Positions 52,512 to 61,426 of a DNA stretch of 64,000 bases are shown piece by piece. Numbering within the stretch: position 1 is the stretch's first letter; each line of letters opens with the position of its first letter. Position numbers and translations under genes: made by a program. The notes below the pieces were generated by a model. It searched no databases, was not told the origin of the DNA, and worked only from the letters and a program-made list of their open reading frames with translations. Source of the stretch: an uncultured Peptostreptococcus sp. (GTDB taxonomy: Bacteria > Bacillota > Clostridia > Peptostreptococcales > Peptostreptococcaceae). The stretch spans positions 1 to 64,000 of the forward strand of contig CAAEUW010000045.1 of assembly GCA_900759325.1 (NCBI GenBank), given 5' to 3'.

Positions 52512-55500
52512 TTGTTTGAATTAAACAATTTTGAGTCGATAAAAATAGGTTTGGCATCTCCGGAGAGAATCAGACAGTGGTCAAGGGGAGAAGTAAAAAA
52601 ACCAGAAACAATTAACTATAGAACTTTGAAGCCAGAGAAGGATGGTCTATTCTGTGAAAGAATATTTGGACCTACGAAGGACTGGGAGTGTCACTGCGGT
52701 AAGTATAGAAGAGTAAGATACAAGGGCGTAGTGTGTGATAGATGTGGTGTTGAAGTAACGAAGGCCAAGGTAAGAAGAGAGAGAATGGGTCATATAGAGC
52801 TGGCAGCTCCAATGTCTCATATCTGGTACTTCAAGGGTATACCATCAAGGATGGGTCTACTACTTGATATGTCACCGAGATCTCTTGAAAAGGTATTGTA
52901 CTTTGCATCATATGTGGTCACAGACCCAGGTGATACTGGTCTAGCCTACAAGCAGGTACTGACTGAAAGAGAATATAGAAATGCTGTAGAAAAGTATGGC
53001 TATGAATTTGAGGTTGGTATAGGCGCAGAAGCAGTAAAGAAGCTATTAGAAAAGATAGATCTTGAAGCTCAGTCAGCTGAGTTGAGAGAAGACTTGAAGG
53101 ATGCAACTGGTCAGAAGAGGGTTAGGACTATTAGAAGACTAGAGGTGGTAGAAGCCTTCAAAAAGTCAGGTAACAAGCCAGAATGGATGATCCTTGAGGC
53201 TATACCAGTAATTCCACCAGACCTAAGACCAATGGTTCAGCTAGATGGTGGTAGGTTTGCTACATCTGACCTAAATGACCTTTATAGAAGGGTTATAAAC
53301 AGAAATAACAGATTGAAGAGGCTTCTTGAACTAGGGGCTCCAGAAATCATAGTTAGAAATGAAAAGAGAATGCTACAGGAGGCAGTTGATGCCCTGATAG
53401 ATAATGGTAGAAGGGGTAGACCGGTTACAGGACCAGGTAATAGGCCTCTTAAGTCATTATCAGATATGCTAAAGGGTAAGCAGGGTCGTTTCAGACAGAA
53501 CCTACTAGGTAAGAGAGTTGACTACTCTGGTCGTTCTGTTATCGTAGTTGGTCCAGAGCTTAAGTTCTACCAGTGCGGTCTTCCAAAAAAGATGGCTCTT
53601 GAACTATTCAAGCCATTCGTAATGGACAAGCTAGTAGAAAGAGGCTTTGCCCACAATATCAAGTCTGCCAAGACTATAGTAGAAAAGGTAAAACCAGAAG
53701 TGTGGGATGTACTTGAAGACGTAATTAAGAGCCACCCAGTACTACTTAACCGTGCCCCTACCCTACATAGACTAGGTATTCAGGCCTTTGAGCCAGTCCT
53801 AGTTGAGGGTAAGGCAATCAAGCTTCATCCACTAGTTTGTACAGCCTACAATGCCGACTTCGACGGTGACCAGATGGCTGTCCACGTGCCACTATCAGTA
53901 GAGGCCCAGGCAGAGGCTAGATACCTAATGCTATCTGTGAATAATATACTAGCACCTAAGGATGGTGCTCCAATAACTACTCCTTCTCAGGACATGGTTC
54001 TTGGTTCATATTATTTGACAATAGAAGCCCAGGAGGGTGCAAAGGGAACTGGTTCAGTATTCAAGGACTACAATGAACTACTATTGGCATATTTCAACCA
54101 CAAGGTAGAATTACATGCCCTTGTAAAGATGAGATTAACTCTAGATGATGGTAGGTCTTCTCTAGTAGAATCTACAGTTGGTAGGTTTATCTTTAATGAA
54201 GGTATACCTCAGGACCTAGGTTTTGTTGATAGGGATAAGGATCCGTTCAGCCTAGAGGTAGACTTCCTAGCAGACAAGAAGTCCCTAGGAAAGATTATAG
54301 ACAAGTGCTTTAGAAAGCATGGAAATACTAAGACTGCAGAACTTCTTGACTATGTAAAGGCTATGGGTTACAAGTATTCAACAGTTGGTGGTATCACAGT
54401 TGCTGTTGCTGACATGGATATACCAGAAGCTAAGTATACATATATCAAGGAAGCTGAAGACCTAGTTGACAAGTATGAAAAGGCCTACAGAAGGGGTCTT
54501 ATATCAAATGATGAAAGATACGAAAAGGTAATAGAAACTTGGACAGAAACTACTGATAAGGTAACTGATGCCCTAATGGATGGTCTAGACAGAATGAACA
54601 ATATCTTCATAATGGCCCATTCAGGAGCCAGAGGTTCTAAGAACCAGATCAGACAGCTAGCAGGTATGCGTGGTCTGATGGCCAATGCATCAGGTAAGAC
54701 TGTGGAAATACCGGTTAAGTCTAACTTCCGTGAAGGTCTATCAGTAATGGAATACTTTACATCTTCGCATGGAGCTAGAAAGGGTCTAGCCGATACAGCC
54801 CTTCGTACAGCCGATTCAGGTTACTTGACAAGAAGACTGGTTGACGTCAGCCAGGACGTTATAGTAAGGGATATAGACTGTGGAACAAAAGAAACTACAG
54901 ACGTATTTGCTATTAGGGATGGAAATGAAGTTATAGAAGACTTGAGAGACAGAATAATAGGTAGATACACTATAGACCCAGTTATTAACCCAGAAACTGG
55001 TCAGGAAGTGGTTCCAGGAGATCATATGATCTCAGAAGACGATGCAGATAAGATTATAGACTGCGGAGTTGAAAGGGTTAAGATCAGGACAGTTCTAAAT
55101 TGTAAGACAGAACACGGTGTATGTGCTAAGTGTTACGGTAGAAACCTTGCTACTGGTAAGCCGGTAAATATAGGTGAAGCAGTAGGTATCATAGCTGCCC
55201 AGTCAATAGGTGAGCCGGGTACTCAGCTTACAATGCGTACTTTCCATACAGGTGGTGTAGCCGGTGGAGACATCACTCAGGGTCTTCCAAGAGTTGAGGA
55301 GCTTTTCGAAGCTCGTAAGCCAAAGGGTCTAGCTGTAATTACTGAAATATCAGGTAAGATAGAAGTTGATGAAACAGCCAAGAGAAAAGAGGTAGTAGTT
55401 ACTTCAGAAGATGGTCAGGCTGAAACTTACCAGATACCATATGGATCTAGGCTAAAGGTAAAGAACGGCGACTATATAGAAGCTGGAGAGCCTTTGACTC

Positions 55501-56066
55501 AGGGTTCTATTAACCCACACGATATAGTTAGGGTTAAGGGAATTGGCGGTGTACAGGACTACATCGTTAAGGAAGTACAAAGAGTATATAGGCTACAGGG
55601 TGTTGATATCAACGACAAGCATATAGAAGTAATAGTAAGACAGATGCTATCTAAGGTTAAGGTTGAGGATCCAGGTGATACAGACCTACTGCCAGGTGGA
55701 TATGAAGAAGTTCTTACATACAATAAGTGCAATGAAGAAGCTCTTGAAAAGGGTCTAAGGCCAGCAGTGGCTAAGAGGGTCCTACTAGGTATTACAAAGG
55801 CTTCTCTTGCGACTGACTCATTCCTATCAGCTGCATCCTTCCAGGAGACTACAAGAGTCCTTACAGACGCTGCTATCAAGGGCAAAGAAGACCACTTGAT
55901 AGGTCTAAAGGAGAATGTAATCCTTGGTAAGCTGATACCAGCAGGTACAGGTATGAAGAAGTACAGAAATATAGCGATAGAAAAGGACGTTGAAGAGGTT
56001 GTTGAAGAAGCTGTTGACGCAACAGAAGACGTGCACAGCGACTACGATCTAGATGAAATGATCTAG
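52512..56066 (+). CDS. rpoC: RNA polymerase beta' subunit
   Basis: The 1184-residue beta' subunit begins [24 protein letters not shown], has zinc site 1 ([20 protein letters not shown]), the active-site [12 protein letters not shown], zinc site 2 ([16 protein letters not shown] with the earlier Cys) and [18 protein letters not shown]. It is of usual length for Firmicutes. The start is TTG after AAGGGAGAG. It is followed by a strong terminator, not by rpsL-rpsG as in most Firmicutes. Confidence 0.97.
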   Translation: MFELNNFESIKIGLASPERIRQWSRGEVKKPETINYRTLKPEKDGLFCERIFGPTKDWECHCGKYRRVRYKGVVCDRCGVEVTKAKVRRERMGHIELAAPMSHIWYFKGIPSRMGLLLDMSPRSLEKVLYFASYVVTDPGDTGLAYKQVLTEREYRNAVEKYGYEFEVGIGAEAVKKLLEKIDLEAQSAELREDLKDATGQKRVRTIRRLEVVEAFKKSGNKPEWMILEAIPVIPPDLRPMVQLDGGRFATSDLNDLYRRVINRNNRLKRLLELGAPEIIVRNEKRMLQEAVDALIDNGRRGRPVTGPGNRPLKSLSDMLKGKQGRFRQNLLGKRVDYSGRSVIVVGPELKFYQCGLPKKMALELFKPFVMDKLVERGFAHNIKSAKTIVEKVKPEVWDVLEDVIKSHPVLLNRAPTLHRLGIQAFEPVLVEGKAIKLHPLVCTAYNADFDGDQMAVHVPLSVEAQAEARYLMLSVNNILAPKDGAPITTPSQDMVLGSYYLTIEAQEGAKGTGSVFKDYNELLLAYFNHKVELHALVKMRLTLDDGRSSLVESTVGRFIFNEGIPQDLGFVDRDKDPFSLEVDFLADKKSLGKIIDKCFRKHGNTKTAELLDYVKAMGYKYSTVGGITVAVADMDIPEAKYTYIKEAEDLVDKYEKAYRRGLISNDERYEKVIETWTETTDKVTDALMDGLDRMNNIFIMAHSGARGSKNQIRQLAGMRGLMANASGKTVEIPVKSNFREGLSVMEYFTSSHGARKGLADTALRTADSGYLTRRLVDVSQDVIVRDIDCGTKETTDVFAIRDGNEVIEDLRDRIIGRYTIDPVINPETGQEVVPGDHMISEDDADKIIDCGVERVKIRTVLNCKTEHGVCAKCYGRNLATGKPVNIGEAVGIIAAQSIGEPGTQLTMRTFHTGGVAGGDITQGLPRVEELFEARKPKGLAVITEISGKIEVDETAKRKEVVVTSEDGQAETYQIPYGSRLKVKNGDYIEAGEPLTQGSINPHDIVRVKGIGGVQDYIVKEVQRVYRLQGVDINDKHIEVIVRQMLSKVKVEDPGDTDLLPGGYEEVLTYNKCNEEALEKGLRPAVAKRVLLGITKASLATDSFLSAASFQETTRVLTDAAIKGKEDHLIGLKENVILGKLIPAGTGMKKYRNIAIEKDVEEVVEEAVDATEDVHSDYDLDEMI

Positions 56067-56110
56067 TGACTCAAGTATAGGGGTCATATGATATTAGCTG
56101 TATAATATTT

Positions 56111-56154
56111 AGCGTTGGTGAGAGAAAAAATTCTCTCCCAACGCTAATTTTTTT
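56111..56154 (+). terminator. Intrinsic terminator after rpoC
   Basis: AGCGTTGG-T-GAGAG (56111-56124) pairs with CTCTC-C-CAACGCT (56133-56145), then AATTTTTTT. Confidence 0.92.
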
Positions 56155-56336
56155 GTAGGAGTATGTATCTGTTTAGAGAGGACAAGTAGTACATAGACCC
56201 TTTAGATGTTGACCACTAACTTTTTTGATTATAGACCTTGTGCAAACCACCCATTATACGGGCAATATTTATTTTAAAAAAGCCACTTATTTTTGTAAAA
56301 TTTTAAAAAAACTGTTTAAATATGATTAAAATAAGG

Positions 56337-56394
56337 TATAATAAGAATGAGAATTAATAACAACTAGGCTTTATCAGGGTCAAGAATGACCCTG
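56337..56394 (+). promoter_or_regulatory. Promoter and leader hairpin of the peroxiredoxin gene
   Basis: -10 TATAAT (56337-56342) with an AT-rich -35 region. Just after it AAGAATGAGAATTAATAAC matches a Fur-type box at 13 of 19 positions, which may be chance in AT-rich DNA. In the leader CAGGGTC (56375-56381) pairs perfectly with GACCCTG (56388-56394). The rest of the 56155-56336 gap shows nothing. Confidence 0.5.
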
Positions 56395-56439
56395 TATATA
56401 TAAAAATAAAGAAAGTTTATAAAATAAGGAGGACTAGAT

Positions 56440-57141
56440 ATGAACCAGGAAAGACTAGAAACATTACAGGAACAGGTTAGATTTCCCCTAATAGGAACAA
56501 AGGCACCAGAATTTGAAGCTGTAACAACAAAGGGACCTATGCACTTCCCTAATGATTTTGAAGGCAAGTGGGTAATATTATTCTCACATCCAGCAGACTT
56601 TACACCTGTTTGTACTACAGAGTTTATGACATTTGCTAGCATGCATGATGAGTTCTCATCATATAATACTGAATTGGTGGGACTATCTATAGACTCATTA
56701 CATTCACACCTTGGCTGGCTAGAAGCTATAGAAGGCTATACTTGGGATGGAATAGAAAAGCCAAAGGTTAAGTTCCCTCTAATAGCAGATATAAGAATGG
56801 AGGTAGCTAAGGCCTATGGCATGCTACAGGGAGAATCTGACACACATGCAGTGAGGGCAGTATTCTTTGTCGACCCAAATGGTATTATCAAGACAATCCT
56901 ATACTATCCAGCATCACTTGGAAGAAACTTTGCTGAAATCAAGCGTGTCCTATTAGGACTGCAGAAGGCCGAAAAGGATGGAGTAGCCCTACCAGCTAAC
57001 TGGGAGCCAGGTAAGGATGTAATAGTACCTCCACCAACAACTCGTGAAGAGGTAGAGCAGAGACATGAATTGGTTAAGGATACAAGCAAGTACAATATGC
57101 TAGACTGGTTCTTGACTTTTAAAAAGGATGATGGTAAGTAG
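56440..57141 (+). CDS. Peroxiredoxin (1-Cys, Prx6-type)
   Basis: The 233-residue AhpC/TSA-family protein has peroxidatic motif PADFTPVCTTEF with Cys near residue 50. The Arg of the catalytic triad lies in THAVRAVFFVDP, and the long C-terminal arm (PANWEPGKDVIVPPPTT) is typical of Prx6/archaeal-type enzymes. It has only that one cysteine, so it is a 1-Cys enzyme needing an external thiol. It reduces peroxides, important for an anaerobe under oxygen. AAGGAGG precedes the ATG. Confidence 0.93.
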   Translation: MNQERLETLQEQVRFPLIGTKAPEFEAVTTKGPMHFPNDFEGKWVILFSHPADFTPVCTTEFMTFASMHDEFSSYNTELVGLSIDSLHSHLGWLEAIEGYTWDGIEKPKVKFPLIADIRMEVAKAYGMLQGESDTHAVRAVFFVDPNGIIKTILYYPASLGRNFAEIKRVLLGLQKAEKDGVALPANWEPGKDVIVPPPTTREEVEQRHELVKDTSKYNMLDWFLTFKKDDGK

Positions 57142-57201
57142 GACATCGGTATATAAGGACTTAAAAAGACTAAACAAACCACATACAAAATAAATATAAT
57201 T

Positions 57202-57245
57202 AGGGCTATTCACCACTGCTAAACACAGGGGTATGGCCCTTTTTA
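57202..57245 (+). terminator. Intrinsic terminator after peroxiredoxin
   Basis: AGGGCTAT (57202-57209) pairs with ATGGCCCT (57233-57240), then TTTTA. Confidence 0.75.
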
Positions 57246-57373
57246 CTTTGTCTCAAATCAAAAAATAGCAAATTAATAAAATATAAGGAAAAAAATATGA
57301 TATACTATATATTAAACGTGTAAAAACTATAAAAGGATTTATTCATGGAAAGTACTAGCAAATAGGAGTTTAT

Positions 57374-57820
57374 ATGGTCAAGTTTGAAGATTTTAAAAAA
57401 GAAAATTATGAGGACCTTTTGGGCATGATGAAGCTATTTTATAGGTCAGATGCAGTGTCTGATCCAATAGATGAGTCTGTTATAGAGAAGCTTTTAAAGG
57501 ATATCCTGTCGAGAGAATATTCTATAAGAGGATACGAAGCAAGGTTCAAAGGAGACCTAGTTGGATTTGGTATTGTAACTAGCTACTATGCTTCAGAGGT
57601 AGCGGGTATTACAATCCAGCTAGAGGATCTTTTTATAAGTGAAGACTATAGGTCTATGGGTATAGCCCAGGAATATTTTGCCAAGGTCAAAGATGACTTT
57701 CCTGAGGCAGCAAGGTATAGGCTGGAGGTCTGTGCAAGTAATCAGAGGGCTATAGACCTTTACAAAAGACTAGGTTTTGAGGTATTAGAGTATGTGCAGA
57801 TGGTAGATGACCAGATTTAG
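57374..57820 (+). CDS. GNAT-family N-acetyltransferase
   Basis: The 148-residue GNAT protein has the acetyl-CoA loop region in LEDLFISEDYRSMGIAQEYFAKV (RSMGIA standing for Q/RxxGxG/A) and the C-terminal LEVCASNQRAIDLYKRLGFEVLEY. Acceptor unknown; small proteins of this shape often modify amines or protein N-termini. The start codon ATG 57374 lacks a strong ribosome binding site (TAGGAG 57361-57367). Single-gene unit with terminator. Confidence 0.85.
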   Translation: MVKFEDFKKENYEDLLGMMKLFYRSDAVSDPIDESVIEKLLKDILSREYSIRGYEARFKGDLVGFGIVTSYYASEVAGITIQLEDLFISEDYRSMGIAQEYFAKVKDDFPEAARYRLEVCASNQRAIDLYKRLGFEVLEYVQMVDDQI

Positions 57821-57868
57821 GTCTATGTTGATATATGGAGGAGATTTTTACGTTGGATTACACTTATA

Positions 57869-57892
57869 GGGGGGACCTTGTCCCTCTTTTTT
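57869..57892 (+). terminator. Intrinsic terminator after GNAT gene
   Basis: GGGGGAC pairs with GTCCCTC around CTT, then six T. Confidence 0.75.
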
Positions 57893-57978
57893 CATGGAAC
57901 CAAAAATATAATTATAAAAGAGGTCTAGAATTAAAAGAGAGTAAAAAAAATCATAGGTAGAATACCTATGATTTTAAG

Positions 57979-58052
57979 CGTCCTCGAGAGGATTCGAACC
58001 TCCGACCCCTCGCTTAGGAGGCGAGTGCTCTATCCAGCTGAGCTACGGGGAC
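57979..58052 (-). tRNA. tRNA-Arg (anticodon CCT)
   Basis: A full 74-base cloverleaf. Acceptor GTCCCCG/CGAGGAC (one G-U), D arm AGCTCAGCTGGATAGAGC, anticodon stem CTCGC/GCGAG with loop CTCCTAA giving anticodon CCU, T arm GGAGGTTCGAATCCTC. Discriminator G; the 3' CCA is not encoded. It reads AGG, a very common codon in this window. Confidence 0.96.
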
Positions 58053-58286
58053 ATATTATCAACTGTTACTATAACATATTAACATAAAACTGTATAAATT
58101 ACCACCGTAAATTTAAAATAAGGATATCAATTTTTGATATAAAGTATGATTAATTGAATTTTAACTGAACATAATAAGCTATAGTTTGAGATATTTTTAG
58201 CAAAGATACAGGAAATAGTCCTAAAACTTAAATTATTTAATAGCTATAAAGACCGGTATTTGACAATAAATAATCAGGTGTTATAA

Positions 58287-58408
58287 ATAAAAATACAGAG
58301 CCGGAAGCTCTGTATTTTTACGAAAAATATCAGGTTTAAATAATACTCTTATGTTCTAAATAAGTTGGTTTGAGTGTACAAGTCTGTTTGTTATTTATCT
58401 GTCCTTGT
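58287..58408 (-). ncRNA. Candidate intergenic small RNA
   Basis: On the minus strand a near-consensus promoter (58415-58442) and an intrinsic terminator (AAATACAGAGC/GCTCTGTATTT, 58291-58317, T run to 58287) frame about 120 bases with no ATG-initiated frame of note. The predicted 5' end forms a hairpin, GTACAAG (58410-58404) with CTTGTAC (58382-58376). No gene on either strand needs this promoter or terminator. I do not recognise a known RNA family. Confidence 0.6.
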
Positions 58409-58414
58409 ACTTAT

Positions 58415-58442
58415 ATTATAGCACTTATAAATAAAAGGTCAA
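58415..58442 (-). promoter_or_regulatory. Promoter of the candidate small RNA
   Basis: Minus strand -35 TTGACC (58437-58442), 16-base spacer, -10 TATAAT (58415-58420). The stretch 58443-58647 beyond it shows no clear feature. Confidence 0.65.
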
Positions 58443-58647
58443 TAGCTTTTAATATTTTTTTTGTAAGATTATTTTACCAGCATTCTTCACATTTTACTTA
58501 ATTAACTGGAAGTAAACTTTTGATTTTATAAATGTGATTTTATTAACTTATATCCCAAAGAATTTTTTAAAAATAAACAAATATTCTTAAAATTCTTTTT
58601 TGTCTAGCAATACAGACTAGGATACTAGTGGACATAAGACGTAGATG

Positions 58648-58676
58648 CAAAAAAACAGGTAGCTTAATCTACCTGC
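58648..58676 (-). terminator. Terminator overlapping the end of the hypothetical gene
   Basis: On the minus strand CAGGTAG (58675-58669, last codons) pairs with CTACCTG (58662-58656), then seven T. Confidence 0.8.
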
Positions 58677-59065
58677 TTCATCATACGCTTTAGTATATCC
58701 AATTCTAATTTTTTCATCCTGATATCTATATTGGCAATTACGACAACTAGATAAATCCTATCCTCCATTTCATCCCACTTATAGGCAGATGAGGCTTGGA
58801 TAGTGTATTTGGGGAAAAAGGCTAGGAAGTTCTTTGTAAGGGCCTGAGCCTTGGAGAAAAGGTCCTCCACGAGCTTATTATCATCCCAATCGAATTTTAC
58901 ACCAGGTACAAGGTCTTGTGTGGGGATAGATAGCTTAAAGGCCATAACATCCTCCCTCTTAGTTGCCTTGGTAAGGTCTGTCTCCACCTTGAACAGTGTT
59001 TTTTCCTGGATTTCATTTTTTATATCATCGCTGCTGATTAGATCTTCCCTAAAAAGTACGTACAT
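58664..59065 (-). CDS. Hypothetical protein
   Basis: A 133-residue protein I do not recognise. It has no signal peptide or membrane span, is mixed charged, and contains KFDWDDNKLVEDLFSKAQALTKNFLAFFPKYT and a probable beta-strand RIYLVVVIANID. AGGAGCGG lies before the ATG, and a terminator overlaps its last codons, so it is a real single-gene unit. It sits between two tRNA-Arg genes on the same strand. A cytosolic role is all that can be inferred. Confidence 0.75.
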   Translation of the reverse strand: MYVLFREDLISSDDIKNEIQEKTLFKVETDLTKATKREDVMAFKLSIPTQDLVPGVKFDWDDNKLVEDLFSKAQALTKNFLAFFPKYTIQASSAYKWDEMEDRIYLVVVIANIDIRMKKLELDILKRMMKQVD

Positions 59066-59106
59066 AGTCCGCTCCTATAAAATAAAAAGTTAAAATTAAT
59101 AAAAAG

Positions 59107-59180
59107 CACGCCTAGTAGGATTCGAACCCACAACTCACAGATCCGAAGTCTGCAGCTCTATCCAGTTGAGCTATAGGCGC
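59107..59180 (-). tRNA. tRNA-Arg (anticodon TCG)
   Basis: A full 74-base cloverleaf. Acceptor GCGCCTA/TAGGCGT (one G-U), D arm AGCTCAACTGGATAGAGC, anticodon stem GCAGA/TCTGT with loop CTTCGGA giving anticodon UCG, T arm GTGGGTTCGAATCCTAC. Discriminator G; CCA not encoded. G37 next to an NCG anticodon is as expected. It reads CGA and probably other CGN codons. Confidence 0.95.
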
Positions 59181-59225
59181 ACATGGTTTATAAATATTAT
59201 AACATAGGACTTGGACCTAGACAAC

Positions 59226-59254
59226 TTGACTTTTGAGTGGGGGTATGCTATAAA
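59226..59254 (+). promoter_or_regulatory. pepT promoter
   Basis: -35 TTGACT (59226-59231), 17-base spacer, extended -10 TGCTATAAA (TATAAA 59249-59254). Confidence 0.75.
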
Positions 59255-59286
59255 GAATTTAATAAAATTACAAGTTTAATAAGTGT

Positions 59287-59360
59287 ATGGCTCTTCTATT
59301 AGGTCATAGAAATTAAATATAAAAATTAATTTGAAGAGGTGTCCAGGACACCTTTTTTTT
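59287..59360 (+). promoter_or_regulatory. pepT leader with terminator next to the RBS
   Basis: AGGTGT (59337-59342) and ACACCT (59348-59353), extendable to AGGTGTCC/GGACACCT, are followed by eight T ending at 59360, one base before GAAGGAG of pepT. The terminator is therefore between promoter and gene and should act as an attenuator. A short frame ATG GCT CTT CTA TTA GGT CAT AGA AAT TAA (59287-59316) encodes MALLLGHRN with three consecutive Leu codons, but has no good ribosome binding site. Confidence 0.55.
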
Positions 59361-59373
59361 GAAGGAGAATCAA

Positions 59374-60597
59374 ATGAGAGAAAAAGTATTAGAAAGATTT
59401 TTAAAGTATACAGCAATAGACACCCAGTCAGATCCAGAGTCTAAAACCAGCCCATCCACAAGCAAGCAATTTGACTTGGCTAGGCTACTGGTTAAAGAGC
59501 TAGAAGACTTAGGTCTAGAAGACATAAGCCTGGATGAAAGGTGCTATGTAATGGCCAGGCTAGCAGCCAATGAGGAGGGTCTTGTACCAATTGGATTTAT
59601 AGCTCATATGGATACCAGCCCAGACCTATCAGGTAAGGATGTCAAACCTAGGCTTATAGAAAACTATGATGGCGGAGACATAGTCTTGGATAAAGAAAGA
59701 GGGATAGTTACAAGTCTTAAAGATTATCCAGAGATAGGAGACTTCAAGGGCCAAACCATTATAGTGACTGACGGAAGCACCCTACTAGGGGCAGATGACA
59801 AGGCTGGTATAGCTGAAATAATGACAGGTATAGAATTTCTTGTCAATAATCCCCAGATAAGGCATGGTGATATAATGGTGGCCTTCACACCAGATGAAGA
59901 AATAGGCTGTGGGGCAGATTATTTCGATGTAAATAAGTTTGGAGCCAAGTATGCCTATACATTCGATGGGGGCCAGGTGGGTGAGCTAGAATATGAAAAC
60001 TTCAATGCAGCATCCGCCGTGGTAAAAATACAGGGTAGGAATGTCCATCCAGGATCAGCCAAGGGAAAGATGGTCAACTCTATCTATATAGCAGGTAAGG
60101 TCATGGAGGCCTTTCCAGAAAACAAGAGACCAGAGACTACAGAGGGCTATGAAGGCTTTTTTCACCTTAATGATATAAAGGGGTCTACTGAGGAGACAGT
60201 CCTTAATTATATAATTAGGGACCATGACAGGGCCAAGTTTGAAGACATGAAGGCCTTCTTTGAGGCTACCATTTCGGACCTATCCAAGGAACATGGTGGG
60301 AGGATTTCTCTTACAATCCAAGACTCCTATTATAATATGAGGGAGGTAATAGAGGACCATATGGAGGTAGTAGATATAGCTGTTAAGGCCATGGAGAACT
60401 TGGATATAGAGCCAAGGATAATACCTATAAGAGGGGGGACTGATGGGTCTCGCCTATCCTTTATGGGCCTACCTTGTCCCAACCTATTTGCAGGAGGAAT
60501 CAACTTTCATGGCAGGAATGAAATGATAAGCCTTGAGGCCCTTGAGGCTGGGGCAAGACTTTTGATTGAAATAGCAAAGGAGTGGGCAAAAAAATAG
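59374..60597 (+). CDS. pepT: Peptidase T (tripeptide aminopeptidase)
   Basis: The 407-residue M20B metallopeptidase has zinc ligands in IGFIAHMDTSPD, DDKAGIAEIM, PDEEIGCGADYFD and YTFDGG, and a C-terminal GGTDGSRLSFMGLPCPNLFAGGINFHGRNE. It removes the N-terminal residue from tripeptides and supplies amino acids to a peptide-fermenting anaerobe. ATG 59374 follows AAGGAG; the frame upstream to 59359 lies within the ribosome binding region. Confidence 0.95.
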   Translation: MREKVLERFLKYTAIDTQSDPESKTSPSTSKQFDLARLLVKELEDLGLEDISLDERCYVMARLAANEEGLVPIGFIAHMDTSPDLSGKDVKPRLIENYDGGDIVLDKERGIVTSLKDYPEIGDFKGQTIIVTDGSTLLGADDKAGIAEIMTGIEFLVNNPQIRHGDIMVAFTPDEEIGCGADYFDVNKFGAKYAYTFDGGQVGELEYENFNAASAVVKIQGRNVHPGSAKGKMVNSIYIAGKVMEAFPENKRPETTEGYEGFFHLNDIKGSTEETVLNYIIRDHDRAKFEDMKAFFEATISDLSKEHGGRISLTIQDSYYNMREVIEDHMEVVDIAVKAMENLDIEPRIIPIRGGTDGSRLSFMGLPCPNLFAGGINFHGRNEMISLEALEAGARLLIEIAKEWAKK

Positions 60598-60610
60598 GTG
60601 TATATAATGT

Positions 60611-60639
60611 TTGACACAAGCCTGAAAAGTGGGTATAAT
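60611..60639 (+). promoter_or_regulatory. Promoter of the queL-queT operon
   Basis: Perfect consensus: TTGACA (60611-60616), 17-base spacer, TATAAT (60634-60639), six bases before the first riboswitch repeat. The strong promoter leaves control to the RNA. Confidence 0.85.
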
Positions 60640-60645
60640 AGGTGC

Positions 60646-60678
60646 TAGAGTTTTCTTGTCACCTGCTTAAAAAACAAG
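60646..60678 (+). promoter_or_regulatory. preQ1-I-like riboswitch aptamer, copy 1
   Basis: H-type pseudoknot layout of preQ1-I. P1 GAGT (60648-60651) pairs with GCTT (60665-60668). The loop contains CTTG (60655-60658) and the C-rich ligand strand CACC (60660-60663). An A6 tract follows, then tail CAAG (60675-60678), complementary to the loop CTTG (P2). One base differs from copy 2, compensating G-U for A-U in P1. Confidence 0.75.
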
Positions 60679-60681
60679 ATA

Positions 60682-60725
60682 TAGAGTTTTCTTGTCACCT
60701 ACTTAAAAAACAAGGATGTGGTTAA
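60682..60725 (+). promoter_or_regulatory. preQ1-I-like riboswitch aptamer, copy 2, with RBS
   Basis: Same fold 36 bases later. P1 GAGT (60684-60687)/ACTT (60701-60704), loop CTTG (60691-60694), CACC (60696-60699), A6, tail CAAG (60711-60714). The tail runs into AAGGATG, the ribosome binding site of queL, so ligand-bound pseudoknot would hide it: a translational OFF switch. Confidence 0.78.
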
Positions 60726-61421
60726 ATGAATCGTTACAGTATAATTGACGATAAAAATCCAAGAGAGATAGTATTACTGCGTTCTCATCCGTGTAGATGG
60801 GGACGCTGTTTTTTTTGTGATTATATCGCCGACAACTCAATTGATGAAGAAGAAATGATTAGTGTGAATAAGAAGGTCCTAGAAGATGTCAAAGGTTTGT
60901 ATGGAAAGCTAGAAGTAATTAATTCAGCCTCGGTATTTGAATTGCCTAAACAGACCTTAGAGGACATCAGAGACCTATGTAGGACCAGGGGAATCAAGGA
61001 GATATTCTTTGAGGCTTACTACAACTATAGGACTAGGTTAGATGAAATTAGAAAGTATTTTGATGGGATAGAGGTATCCTTTAAGTGTGGTATTGAAACC
61101 TTTGATGATGGTTTTAGAAATGGCTACTTGAACAAGAACATAGAGTTTAAGGATGCCAAAGAGGTGGCTTCATATTTTGAAAATATCTGTCTCCTAGTGG
61201 GAATCCAGGGACAGACAAGAGAGATGATAGACAGGGACATGAAACTTCTACAGGAGAATTTTAAGAGGGGCTGTATCAATATTTATGTAGAAAATACTAC
61301 CCCAGTAAAGAGAGACCAGTCTATAATTGATTACTTCAGAGACCAGTATTCCTATATGGATGATATGGAAAATATTGAAATTCTCTGGAACAATACAGAT
61401 TTTGGTGTAGGAGGAGAGTAA
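60726..61421 (+). CDS. queL: Radical SAM protein, probable queuine lyase QueL
   Basis: The 231-residue radical SAM protein has cluster motif CRWGRCFFC (CX4CX2C, about residues 23-31), then ASVFELPKQTLEDIRDLC, EAYYNYRTRL, FKCGIETFDDGFRNGYLNKN and LLVGIQGQTREMIDRDM. Short, without auxiliary clusters. QueL of Clostridioides difficile, a radical SAM queuine lyase that releases a preQ1 precursor from salvaged queuine, matches in size and in association with a QueT transporter. The preQ1-like riboswitch pair upstream supports this. I assign the role from context and resemblance, not from an alignment. Confidence 0.72.
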   Translation: MNRYSIIDDKNPREIVLLRSHPCRWGRCFFCDYIADNSIDEEEMISVNKKVLEDVKGLYGKLEVINSASVFELPKQTLEDIRDLCRTRGIKEIFFEAYYNYRTRLDEIRKYFDGIEVSFKCGIETFDDGFRNGYLNKNIEFKDAKEVASYFENICLLVGIQGQTREMIDRDMKLLQENFKRGCINIYVENTTPVKRDQSIIDYFRDQYSYMDDMENIEILWNNTDFGVGGE

Positions 61422-61426
61422 AAAAT

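Noticed and set aside
60646..60714. Start of a CRISPR array (36-base repeat)
   Set aside because: Only two directly abutting copies without spacers and no cas genes; the fold and context fit preQ1 aptamers.
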